A DNA stretch of 20,739 bases from a virus, in the IMG/VR virus record IMGVR_UViG_3300029908_000178, positions 1 through 20,739 of that record; one strand, written 5' to 3'. Each line of letters begins with the position of its first letter. Position 1 is the stretch's first letter. Below, one piece after another: positions 13,638 through 19,451 of the stretch. The position numbers and the translations under genes are program-made. A model generated the notes under the pieces. That model searched no databases and was not told the DNA's origin. It was given only the letters and a program-made list of their open reading frames with translations.

Positions 13638-13862
13638 TCAGAATTCGAAGGCCATCTGCAGTTTTGGTGTGACTTTCTTGAAGCGCATCGCCAATGTTCC
13701 AAATTCAGGCAGATTATTGATATATATCATTTGATACTCACCATGAGAATCGTCATCGGTGGCAGTCACCGTAACAATTTCGCCTTCTGCTATCGTGTTC
13801 CCAAAACATCCTCTACGATATCTGTTATCGGTAAAGATGAGTTTATCACCAACTTTAAACAT
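13638..13862 (-). CDS. FDF-tail paralogue 3 (tail KLQMAFEF)
   Basis: A 74-residue protein opening MFKVGDKLIFTDNRY, then GEIVTVTATDDD, QMIYINNLPE and MRFKKV, ending KLQMAFEF. The body has diverged well away from copies 1 and 2 while the tail stays nearly identical. The upstream AAAGGATAGAATC ribosome segment differs from the GGAGAAGTG type. Confidence 0.75.
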   Translation of the reverse strand: MFKVGDKLIFTDNRYRRGCFGNTIAEGEIVTVTATDDDSHGEYQMIYINNLPEFGTLAMRFKKVTPKLQMAFEF

Positions 13863-13873
13863 GATTCTATCCT

Positions 13874-14104
13874 TTAGAAGTCGAAGGCCATCTGAAGTTT
13901 TAGTGCTGGTTCAAAACGAGAGGAATATGCACCAAGATTAAAATTATCAACACGAACTAATGTAGTGTCTCCAGCATATTTTGGTGGATCAACTTCACGT
14001 ACAGTAAAAATTTGTCCTTCAGAAGTACCATAGAAATGATTTCTACGATAATAGTCATCTTCCCTTCTGAATCTGACTTTATCTCCAACATGAAAGTTAC
14101 TCAT
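13874..14104 (-). CDS. FDF-tail paralogue 4 (tail KLQMAFDF)
   Basis: A 76-residue protein opening MSNFHVGDKVRFRREDDYYR, then GQIFTVREVDPP, TTLVRVDN and SSRFEPAL, ending KLQMAFDF. An Arg/Tyr-rich first loop (RREDDYYRRNHF) is strongly basic and could touch nucleic acid. Its ATG overlaps the stop of paralogue 5 by 4 bases. Confidence 0.75.
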   Translation of the reverse strand: MSNFHVGDKVRFRREDDYYRRNHFYGTSEGQIFTVREVDPPKYAGDTTLVRVDNFNLGAYSSRFEPALKLQMAFDF

Positions 14105-14310
14105 AACACTTCTCCGAAGTCAAAAACCATTTGAAGTTTGGTTATTATTTCAAGTCGACGGACATACATAGTATGTACCTCATAATGTAGATCAAATTTT
14201 ACATCAACCATGTTGTCAAAATTAGGCTCCGTCAGCACAGTTCCAATATCTCCGTAATCAGCTTCCCCATAATGGAGAGAGATTAATTTGACTCGGTCAC
14301 CTTTTTTCAT
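14101..14310 (-). CDS. FDF-tail paralogue 5 (tail KLQMVFDF plus GEVL)
   Basis: A 69-residue protein: KKGDRVKLISLHYGEADYGD, GTVLTEPNF, VDVKFDL, YVRRLEII, then KLQMVFDF followed by GEVL. This is the cleanest SH3/KOW pattern of the set (GDRV, then GDIGTV, then a V-x-V-x-F strand). The extra GEV codons (GGA GAA GTG) are the ribosome site of paralogue 4, whose ATG overlaps the stop by 4 bases. Confidence 0.75.
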   Translation of the reverse strand: MKKGDRVKLISLHYGEADYGDIGTVLTEPNFDNMVDVKFDLHYEVHTMYVRRLEIITKLQMVFDFGEVL

Positions 14311-14543
14311 GCCACTTCTCCAAAATCGAAAGCCATCTGCATTATCTCTCTAGAGATTATCACTCGGAGTTGCAGCAACCAACAGTTTTTATTACACTCA
14401 TAACCAATGAATTCAACTCGAATAAATTGGGATCGATTAATCTCTATAATATATCCAATACTTCCTATCGGAACAGATACTCGATCCATATTATATGGGC
14501 GACCAATTAACTGGACCCTATCACCAACTTTAAAATTGAACAT
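14307..14543 (-). CDS. FDF-tail paralogue 6 (tail MQMAFDF plus GEVA)
   Basis: A 78-residue protein. I prefer the ATG at 14543 (MFNFKVGDRVQL), which aligns with the paralogues and has AAGGGA upstream; an ATG at 14552 would add three residues. It continues with GSIGYIIEI, FIRVEFIG and LLQLRVII, then MQMAFDF and GEVA. The tail-proximal Leu is replaced by Met, and the two cysteines in the third loop are unique to this copy. It is the first gene of the tandem array. As in copy 5, the GEV codons double as the next gene's ribosome site. Confidence 0.73.
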   Translation of the reverse strand: MFNFKVGDRVQLIGRPYNMDRVSVPIGSIGYIIEINRSQFIRVEFIGYECNKNCWLLQLRVIISREIMQMAFDFGEVA

Positions 14544-14560
14544 ATTGATCATCCCTTATT

Positions 14561-14603
14561 AGTTTATAGAATAGCACCTCCTTAGATGCTATCTATATAA
14601 ACT
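14561..14603 (-). other. Intercistronic RNA hairpin with a perfect anti-16S sequence in its loop
   Basis: Directly after the stop of the GGCT-like gene, the minus transcript can fold AUAGCAUC with GGUGCUAU (one G-U pair), extended by AGUUUAUA with UAUAAACU-type flanks with small bulges. The loop and 3' arm contain UAAGGAGGU, the full complement of the 16S rRNA tail. No ATG follows at usable spacing; the next start codon is more than 20 bases away. The structure is stable only on the minus strand because of the wobble pair, so it belongs to this transcript. There is no U-tract, so a simple terminator is unlikely. Confidence 0.55.
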
Positions 14604-15139
14604 TACTTGGAATTAGCTACCTTCTTTTCAAGAGCAGGTTCACCCAATAAACCTCTATACCGCTTCCTTCCCATTTTCTGGTCATTATATCTACGCTTGC
14701 GCAGGTAATGGGTCGGTTGCTTATACTGCCATGACTCTTGAATAGCAGCATCAAGAGTATCAAACGGGATTCCAAAATCTTTGAAGCCCTGCTTAATCAC
14801 ATGAAAATAGTAATCATTGGGAGGTAGGATTCCTTTTTCATTCATGGTATAGGTTAGCACTTCTTCACCATGATAGTCAAAGTATTCCTTGCTATACAGG
14901 TAGAAGTCCACACCTTCGTAGATATCAAGAGCATCTTCACACTCTTTTGTAATCTCCCATAAAGCACCATCAAGTGTGCTACCGGGACATTGTTCAATGT
15001 CAGCAACACCTCTGAATACCAATTTAAAATCCTCAATTTTGAGTCTTTTAATTGGTTCAGCTTTTGGACATCTCTTGAGCATTTGCTCCATGTTCAAATT
15101 GCTTCCGTATGCGTAGTAAAGCATTTTCACTTTCTCCAT
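14603..15139 (-). CDS. Gamma-glutamylcyclotransferase-like enzyme (AIG2/GGCT fold)
   Basis: This 178-residue protein opens with the fold's hallmark YAYGSNLN (residues 9-16), the loop that binds the gamma-glutamyl group, followed by QMLKRCPKAE. The catalytic glutamate is visible as Glu75 in LDIYEGV, the counterpart of the essential Glu in the QEGV motif of human GGCT. A YEKEY-like strand and the YFHVIKQGFKDFGIP helix complete the fold. Members release a gamma-linked glutamate as 5-oxoproline from small molecules or modified amines. The last 30 residues are very basic (RKRRYNDQKMGRKRYRGLL), which is unusual and may bind nucleic acid or a partner. Start is ATG 15139 or ATG 15124; the latter puts GGAG 9 bases upstream and would trim five residues. 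It lies next to an amidoligase. Confidence 0.85.
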   Translation of the reverse strand: MEKVKMLYYAYGSNLNMEQMLKRCPKAEPIKRLKIEDFKLVFRGVADIEQCPGSTLDGALWEITKECEDALDIYEGVDFYLYSKEYFDYHGEEVLTYTMNEKGILPPNDYYFHVIKQGFKDFGIPFDTLDAAIQESWQYKQPTHYLRKRRYNDQKMGRKRYRGLLGEPALEKKVANSK

Positions 15140-15150
15140 GTTATAGAACT

Positions 15151-15179
15151 ATATTACCACACCACTGCCATCTAATCAA
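15151..15179 (-). promoter_or_regulatory. Possible sigma70-type promoter for the GGCT-like gene
   Basis: The minus strand reads TTGATT (15174-15179), a 17-base spacer, then TAATAT (15151-15156), preceded by TGTGG that resembles an extended -10. It lies 12 bases before the ATG at 15139. Matches are partial, so this is a moderate candidate for a second promoter after hairpin element D. Confidence 0.45.
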
Positions 15180-15210
15180 GTGATAAGATAATAACTAAAT
15201 TAAACACATG

Positions 15211-15236
15211 GTAAGGGAAGTATTTCATTCCCTTAC
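15211..15236 (-). other. Conserved-loop hairpin, copy D
   Basis: Arms GTAAGGGAA (15211-15219) and TTCCCTTAC (15228-15236) pair perfectly over 9 bp around the 8-base loop GTATTTCA (TGAAATAC on the transcribed minus strand). The loop is identical to the other three copies, but the stem sequence is entirely different. It begins 7 bases after the stop of the 76-residue gene and precedes the GGCT-like gene. Confidence 0.85.
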
Positions 15237-15243
15237 TATTTGC

Positions 15244-15474
15244 TTAACTTACGTTGACTTGGATCAACAACCCCGCATCTTTTAGATCTTGTACGAAGTC
15301 CATAATCTTTCCGGTTCGAATAGTTCGGCCAGTTTGAATATGTGCCCTTCGTGCCACATCTTCCATGAAGCGTATTGTTGAATTTGTTGGACTATATGAA
15401 GCATTTTGGAGGTCTTTAACGAATTGCCTATCGTTAGGACTCCAAAATGCTTTTCCATCATTTGTTATGTACAT
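15244..15474 (-). CDS. Small protein between amidoligase and cyclotransferase, unknown function
   Basis: A 76-residue protein, ATG 15474, 14 bases after the amidoligase stop, with GAGG upstream. It opens MYITNDGKAFWSPNDRQFVK, then two helices (FMEDVARRAHIQTGRTIRTG, KIMDFVQDLKDAGLLIQV) that end in a strand, an arrangement like a small winged helix. Sitting between the two gamma-glutamyl-type enzymes, it could be their peptide substrate, a specificity factor or unrelated. Nothing in the sequence decides this. Confidence 0.72.
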   Translation of the reverse strand: MYITNDGKAFWSPNDRQFVKDLQNASYSPTNSTIRFMEDVARRAHIQTGRTIRTGKIMDFVQDLKDAGLLIQVNVS

Positions 15475-15488
15475 TACTCAGCCTCGAT

Positions 15489-16991
15489 TCACGCAAAATG
15501 CGCTATTCTAGCGTTGATATAATTAGCAGTACTTTCTTCAAACTGCATTATATCAAAGAACGTTTGTTTATTAAAGGTGAAATTATGGGAAATATGATTC
15601 CTTTCAACTTGATCCCGATTCAACCAATAACGTGTGCTTGTTTTATTAGTGAACCAATCGCGCTTCTTCTTGGACTTAACACTCAACCCAAGTTGTTTAA
15701 TAAGGGATGCGCATTGAGTCAGGTTTCCAGAAGCATTACCGATTGCAACATTATATTCCGCAGTGGTAACACCAGATGGACGCATCAACATTTCAACGAA
15801 CAAGTGACGGTTCGTTCCACGACGGCAAGGATTAACAAAATTTCCGTTGACCCTCGAAGACCTTGCAGGTGTCATTATATTAGCGGGAAGACCTTGTTTT
15901 GATCTATCCACCATCGACATGCAAAGTTTGATCCAGTTCATGATTTTCTTATAGTCTAATGAACCGGCATGCTGCCTAAATTCAACCGTACCATGACGCC
16001 AGTAAGATTGAATGTTCAACTTCATGTAACGATAACCACCGGAAATGTCATACTGATTCCCGATGACATTTCCAAGCTCTTCCAGTGTTGTAGCATTTGC
16101 AATGCTTTCCAAGGAAACAACGTTGCTCTTGCAATACGTTGCATTTTGTTTACGTCTGCTTTCCGGCATTATGGTGTCGATAAGTGGTTCATAACCAGAA
16201 TACAAACTGAACAGGTTCTTGAAGAAGTCAAGGTTTTCGTCGCGCACACCGATATGAACGTGTACACCACACTTTTTGTCAATTTTACAACCAATGAACT
16301 TCAACACCTTACATACTTCGGCCAACTGTTTCAGACCATCGTCACCCATAAGAATGGGAGAAACCAGTTCGAGACCATGTTCATAGTCTTCCAAGGAACC
16401 ATCAGTCACCATTTTCCAATATGGGCGAGTGTGATGATTATAGAAACCATCTTCTTTGGAATCGATACCCATATCTTTAAGTTTGGCGATGATTTTCTTT
16501 TTGGATTCTGCGCCGGGCTTGTTCTTCGGAAGGTAGAACTCCAGCTCAACACCAAATGTTAACGCTTGGTTCAAAAGGTGGTCCTCCTCACTAAAAGAGT
16601 CACCAAAACCTTCGACTTCTTCACCAAATAAAGTTCTTGTGACTTCATGAATTACCAGTTGACGATGGGGAGTGATATATTCATCAGACCCAATTGTGTT
16701 TTCATCAACGACACTGCCATCCAAAGTAGCGCCATCCAGCATTGTATGCTGCATATTAGCGCCAGTCAAGATAGCATTCGTCAAATTGGCTCCACGCAAA
16801 TTCGTGAAGTAAAGATTTGCACCGGAAAGGTCAGCATTTGACAAATCCGAATAACTAAAGTCGGCATAACGAAGGTCTACATCAGCCAGATTTGCGAAAG
16901 ACAGGTTACTAAACGAATGTCCATCCTGACGCAAATCAAATTCTGTTTCAAAGATTATTTCGTTGTCCCGTCTATCCCTAATAATAGCCAT
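15489..16991 (-). CDS. Pentapeptide-repeat / amidoligase (COOH-NH2 ligase, glutamine-synthetase fold) fusion
   Basis: This 500-residue protein joins two modules. Residues about 27-95 are pentapeptide repeats (ANLADVDLRYADF, NADLSGANLYFTNL and further A-N/D-L-x-x units), forming a right-handed beta-helix used for binding. Residues about 143-360 are a predicted amidoligase of the glutamine-synthetase-like COOH-NH2 ligase group: GVELEF at 147-152, TDGSLE at 196-201, LELVSP at 207-212, CGVHVHIG at 241-248, and HGTVEFRQHAGS at 333-344. These supply the metal-binding acids and the phosphate-binding Arg and His. Such enzymes use ATP to join a carboxyl and an amine. Residues about 405-458 resemble a winged helix (TTAEYNVAIGN to TSTRYWL). 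The start is ATG 16991, with AAGGA 9 bases upstream; an in-frame TTG two codons earlier is less likely. A good promoter lies just upstream. Confidence 0.85.
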   Translation of the reverse strand: MAIIRDRRDNEIIFETEFDLRQDGHSFSNLSFANLADVDLRYADFSYSDLSNADLSGANLYFTNLRGANLTNAILTGANMQHTMLDGATLDGSVVDENTIGSDEYITPHRQLVIHEVTRTLFGEEVEGFGDSFSEEDHLLNQALTFGVELEFYLPKNKPGAESKKKIIAKLKDMGIDSKEDGFYNHHTRPYWKMVTDGSLEDYEHGLELVSPILMGDDGLKQLAEVCKVLKFIGCKIDKKCGVHVHIGVRDENLDFFKNLFSLYSGYEPLIDTIMPESRRKQNATYCKSNVVSLESIANATTLEELGNVIGNQYDISGGYRYMKLNIQSYWRHGTVEFRQHAGSLDYKKIMNWIKLCMSMVDRSKQGLPANIMTPARSSRVNGNFVNPCRRGTNRHLFVEMLMRPSGVTTAEYNVAIGNASGNLTQCASLIKQLGLSVKSKKKRDWFTNKTSTRYWLNRDQVERNHISHNFTFNKQTFFDIMQFEESTANYINARIAHFA

Positions 16992-17024
16992 GACCAAACA
17001 TCCTTTATTTTTGTATCATTTAAG

Positions 17025-17053
17025 ATGATACTCTATCTCAAAGACACAGTCAA
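17025..17053 (-). promoter_or_regulatory. Sigma70-type promoter for the amidoligase cluster
   Basis: The minus strand reads TTGACT (17048-17053), a 17-base spacer and TATCAT (17025-17030). Each box matches 5 of 6, with ideal spacing, 33 bases before the ATG at 16991. It begins a unit of amidoligase, 76-residue gene and, after hairpin D, the GGCT-like gene. The rest of 16992-17137 holds nothing else I can identify. Confidence 0.72.
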
Positions 17054-17137
17054 CCGGAGATTAGTTCACTTCTCTATTCTATTCTAGATTCCATTTATCT
17101 CTCCAAAGTGTTGAATTTTGTTAAAATCTATCTCCTT

Positions 17138-17308
17138 TTATTTAAAAACAGCACGAAATACACCCCAAATGAACCGCACGATGATCACACCAATAAATCC
17201 ACCAATAACAGTTCCAACTGTCACCGGACCTTTATTTGCTGCTTTTTTAACAGCAGGAAGTCGTTGCGCACGTTGCACTGGAACGACTCTTCGTCTTCTA
17301 GTTGTCAT
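17138..17308 (-). CDS. Basic single-pass membrane peptide
   Basis: A 56-residue protein from ATG 17308 to TAA 17138-17140, with a strong AGGAGGG ribosome site 5 bases upstream. The first 28 residues are very basic (MTTRRRRVVPVQRAQRLPAV then KKAANKG). Residues about 29-50 are a Gly/Val/Ile helix (VGTVIGGFIGVIIV), followed by RFIWGVFRAVFK. A basic N-terminus followed by a single helix predicts an inner-membrane peptide with the basic end inside. It lies just downstream of hairpin copy A. No family recognised. Confidence 0.7.
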   Translation of the reverse strand: MTTRRRRVVPVQRAQRLPAVKKAANKGPVTVGTVIGGFIGVIIVRFIWGVFRAVFK

Positions 17309-17340
17309 TTCACCCTCCTTACATAATAAAGCATATAATA

Positions 17341-17364
17341 GATGGGCAGTATTTCATGCCCATC
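17341..17364 (-). other. Conserved-loop hairpin, copy A
   Basis: Arms GATGGGCA and TGCCCATC pair perfectly over 8 bp around the loop GTATTTCA (TGAAATAC in the minus transcript). ATTATATAT flanks it on the 5' side and CTATTATA on the 3' side. It lies 10 bases after the stop of the 99-residue gene and 32 bases before the basic membrane-peptide start. Confidence 0.9.
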
Positions 17365-17374
17365 GATATATAAT

Positions 17375-17674
17375 TCATTCGTAATAGGGACGTTCTTCTG
17401 GATAATAATCAGGAGGGAACTTGTCTTCATAAAAACAAGCAGTATATTCCCCTTGACTTAATACAGAAGAAATTGATCGCCTTCCTTTGTTAACCCATTT
17501 ACAAAGTCTTCGATTATAACGGAAGCAAAACTTTTCCGCATGATCTTCATCATCGAAGGCAAATATCCTCCTTCCTTTTTCACGTTCACCACATCCATAG
17601 TACCAGCCGCCTTCTTCTGCCCCACCGTAGGCAAGATCCGTTAAATAAACGGTCACAAAGTAAAGATGCTTCAT
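17375..17674 (-). CDS. Small phage protein with DLAYGG-EEGGWYYG motif, unknown function
   Basis: A 99-residue protein, ATG 17674, GGAG 9 bases upstream. A first strand (YFVTVYLTDLAYGGAEEGGW) leads into a helix starting FDDEDHAEKFCFRYN, then a Tyr/Pro-rich acidic end (DKFPPDYYPEERPYYE). The strand-helix-strand layout looks like a small ferredoxin-like or DUF-type protein. I have an impression that the AYGG-EEGGW-Y motif recurs in small proteins of other T4-like phages, but cannot name a family. Confidence 0.7.
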   Translation of the reverse strand: MKHLYFVTVYLTDLAYGGAEEGGWYYGCGEREKGRRIFAFDDEDHAEKFCFRYNRRLCKWVNKGRRSISSVLSQGEYTACFYEDKFPPDYYPEERPYYE

Positions 17675-17686
17675 TTTACTTGCTCC

Positions 17687-17908
17687 TTAGTCCGTTTCAG
17701 TGAACACATCAACCGTGATCATGTAATCACAAGTGAATTCATTGAAACGTGGACTGTAACATTCACGCCATTTTCTATGCTTTGTTTTCAATTCTTCCTT
17801 TTTTTCGACACATGCTTTAAAACTGGCTGGTCCAAATTCATATTGATAACCATAACCATAACCAGCACCTTTCTCTTTGGAAAAGAGATAACATGAATTG
17901 TTGGACAT
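17687..17908 (-). CDS. Small protein, unknown function
   Basis: A 73-residue protein whose ATG (17908) shares one base with the previous stop (TAATG). It starts with four tandem Gly-Tyr-type pairs (GAGYGYGYQYEFGP), then a Lys/Glu-rich helix (FKACVEKKEELKTKHRKWRE), then a strand with TCDYMITVDVF. No family recognised. Confidence 0.68.
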   Translation of the reverse strand: MSNNSCYLFSKEKGAGYGYGYQYEFGPASFKACVEKKEELKTKHRKWRECYSPRFNEFTCDYMITVDVFTETD

Positions 17909-18198
17909 TAGCTATCCCCATCGTTTATAAGTCTCTGAGCAGCAAGCATTCCATCAAGAAATGCTGCCATTTCACTTTTAGTAAGGGAATTGTAATTCCC
18001 GTTAATGGATCGAACACCTGTTGAGTTGTGACACAACTGTTCCAGATCCCAACCAGAAGTGTTTTCAACCAGACAAACATTATCATGCTGTGGCTGATTA
18101 ACACCATCAACCTTGATATAATGTTCGCCATAGGTTAGGCCAACAAGTTCACATGCTAGTTTAGCACGTTTTTCAAGAAAAACCTTTGTGTATTTCAT
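17908..18198 (-). CDS. Small protein, unknown function
   Basis: A 96-residue protein, ATG 18198, with GGAG 8 bases upstream, coupled to the next gene by a one-base overlap. A basic N-terminal helix (FLEKRAKLACELVG) precedes a loop-rich middle, and a helix (SEMAAFLDGMLAAQRLIN) ends the protein. Its first codons, ATGAAATAC, contain the same 8 bases as the hairpin loops nearby, but no comparable stem surrounds them. Confidence 0.68.
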   Translation of the reverse strand: MKYTKVFLEKRAKLACELVGLTYGEHYIKVDGVNQPQHDNVCLVENTSGWDLEQLCHNSTGVRSINGNYNSLTKSEMAAFLDGMLAAQRLINDGDS

Positions 18199-18211
18199 AA
18201 CACCATCTCCA

Positions 18212-18595
18212 TCAATCGCTTGAGTCGACCGTCATATCCATTCCGCAGTGTTTGCATCGACCGGGAAGCCAACCACGATTATGATTTGCACCAGCACCTT
18301 CTTCTTTTTGATGCTTGCATATAGCAAATTCACCGAAGTTGTCAGGATATGCAAGAACATATCCGTTTCCACCATAAACATAGGGAGGAGATCCCATACC
18401 GGCACCAAACAGGAAGTACTGCGCCCATTGTTTATGCCCATTTATTAGAGCATATCCCCAACGCGGTTCCATCATATGACCACCGGAAGCAATATTACGC
18501 AACAGGAGGTCTGAAGGAAGTTTCTTGAAGTTGGGTAGAGGCACATCACCATTTACTATTGGCATGAGGTCTTTTTCATATTTGTAATCCATCAT
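18212..18595 (-). CDS. Small protein with C-terminal zinc-knuckle
   Basis: A 127-residue protein, ATG 18595, AGGAG 6 bases upstream. The N-terminal 60 residues include a Pro/Leu-rich segment. The middle is Gly/Tyr-rich (GAGMGSPPYVYGGNGYVLAY). The C-terminus has Cys93, His105, Cys114 and Cys117 in a C...H...CxxC order (GRCKHCGMDM), likely binding zinc. Domains of this type are frequent in small phage proteins and often bind nucleic acid, but no specific role is visible. Confidence 0.7.
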   Translation of the reverse strand: MMDYKYEKDLMPIVNGDVPLPNFKKLPSDLLLRNIASGGHMMEPRWGYALINGHKQWAQYFLFGAGMGSPPYVYGGNGYVLAYPDNFGEFAICKHQKEEGAGANHNRGWLPGRCKHCGMDMTVDSSD

Positions 18596-18607
18596 ATATA
18601 CTCCTGT

Positions 18608-18829
18608 TTAGAATTCGAATTCCATCTGTTTCGTTTCCACTAACTCCACACGATAATGATACATCCAATTTCCTTCTGAATAAGGATCATGAAAATTATC
18701 ATCGAAACGAACACGAACATATGTCGGATCACAGAACATAACTGTTCCAATCCATCCTTTGGATGGACCACATGAATATGGATCATCACAAATATATTTG
18801 ACTCGTTGTCCTTTTCTAAAAGGTAACAT
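18608..18829 (-). CDS. FDF-tail paralogue 7, detached from the array (tail KQMEFEF)
   Basis: A 73-residue protein 4 kb from the tandem array with the same design: RKGQRVKYICDD, GWIGTVMFCD, YVRVRFDDN, YRVELV, ending TKQMEFEF. The Leu of the tail is lost but Gln-Met-x-Phe-Glu-Phe is kept. The start is ATG 18829 with AGGAGA upstream, 21 bases after hairpin copy B. Confidence 0.75.
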   Translation of the reverse strand: MLPFRKGQRVKYICDDPYSCGPSKGWIGTVMFCDPTYVRVRFDDNFHDPYSEGNWMYHYRVELVETKQMEFEF

Positions 18830-18850
18830 GGTTATCTCCTGGTTATAATA

Positions 18851-18874
18851 GATGGGCAGTATTTCATGCCCATC
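18851..18874 (-). other. Conserved-loop hairpin, copy B
   Basis: Identical to copy A over the whole stem and loop (GATGGGCA, loop GTATTTCA, TGCCCATC), and the flanks are similar (ATTATAT before, CTATTATA after, in transcript direction). It sits 12 bases after the stop of the 38-residue peptide and 21 bases before FDF-tail paralogue 7. Confidence 0.9.
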
Positions 18875-18886
18875 GATATAATCAGA

Positions 18887-19003
18887 TCAATAATAAAAAC
18901 CACTCCAAATAACAATGAAGATTGGATATGCCCATGAATAAAAAGTGCTTGTTTCCACGAGCGTTTCAAATGATTTTGGGGTATCTAAGAACATTTCATA
19001 CAT
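18887..19003 (-). CDS. Tiny aromatic membrane peptide
   Basis: A 38-residue peptide from ATG 19003 to TGA 18887-18889. AGGAG lies 6 bases before this ATG; an ATG one codon earlier is too close to the ribosome site. Its start overlaps the stop of the 79-residue gene. The last 20 residues (FYSWAYPIFIVIWSGFYY) are hydrophobic and aromatic enough to sit in a membrane. No family recognised. Confidence 0.58.
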   Translation of the reverse strand: MYEMFLDTPKSFETLVETSTFYSWAYPIFIVIWSGFYY

Positions 19004-19235
19004 CATCAACTCCTAACGCACGATATTTGAATTTTGTTGTCTTGCTGATCGTATCACCTTCCCTATTCCACTTGGTTAACAGGCGATGAAACATCTTTTC
19101 TGTACCTGTCCACACACGTTCATTATCAATGAATGTATGGGTTATCACATCATCCTCAATATGAATACATGTCCTTTCATATTTGAAACTTGGACTCCGT
19201 GGTGTGTAATTGAAGCTGCACCAATCGTGACTCAT
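18996..19235 (-). CDS. Small protein, unknown function
   Basis: A 79-residue protein, ATG 19235, with GGAG 6 bases upstream. Beta-rich start (WCSFNYTPRSPSFKYERTCI, then HIEDDVITHTFI), then a helix around EKMFHRLLTKWNREGD. No family recognised. It lies 3 bases after the next gene upstream and overlaps the tiny membrane peptide downstream by 8 bases. Confidence 0.67.
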   Translation of the reverse strand: MSHDWCSFNYTPRSPSFKYERTCIHIEDDVITHTFIDNERVWTGTEKMFHRLLTKWNREGDTISKTTKFKYRALGVDDV

Positions 19236-19238
19236 GAC

Positions 19239-19442
19239 TTACTCCCATATATGTCCAGCAATTTTATCCAACCGGCGAATAGCACGTGAAATTCCTTTCC
19301 GCCGATTATTTTCAATGCGTTGCCAGAAAAGAAAGACATTGTTTTGACCAACTTGACCCTCACAAGCCCGTCGAGCAACGTTGGCCATCGAAAACTCGTC
19401 AGTTGCTCTTAGCACATACCGTTTCAGAAGTGATTCTTTCAT
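19239..19442 (-). CDS. Small basic helical protein, unknown function
   Basis: A 67-residue protein, ATG 19442, AGGAT 7 bases upstream. It is highly basic and helical throughout (MKESLLKRYVLRATDEF, then WQRIENNRRKGISRAIRRLD). The charge suggests nucleic-acid contact; no known domain is visible. Confidence 0.67.
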   Translation of the reverse strand: MKESLLKRYVLRATDEFSMANVARRACEGQVGQNNVFLFWQRIENNRRKGISRAIRRLDKIAGHIWE

Positions 19443-19451
19443 GACAATATC

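Noticed and set aside
14101-14310. TTGACA on the minus strand inside FDF-tail paralogue 5 as an internal promoter
   Set aside because: It lies in codons for Phe-Asp-Asn-Met and has no TATAAT-like box at proper distance.
15447-16562. Long plus-strand frames (151 and 197 codons) opposite the amidoligase
   Set aside because: They are mirror frames of a well-supported enzyme gene, lack ribosome sites and have no recognisable protein pattern.
18190-18197. A fifth copy of the hairpin-loop octamer GTATTTCA
   Set aside because: It is simply the start ATGAAATAC of the 96-residue gene, without a matching stem of 7 or more base pairs.
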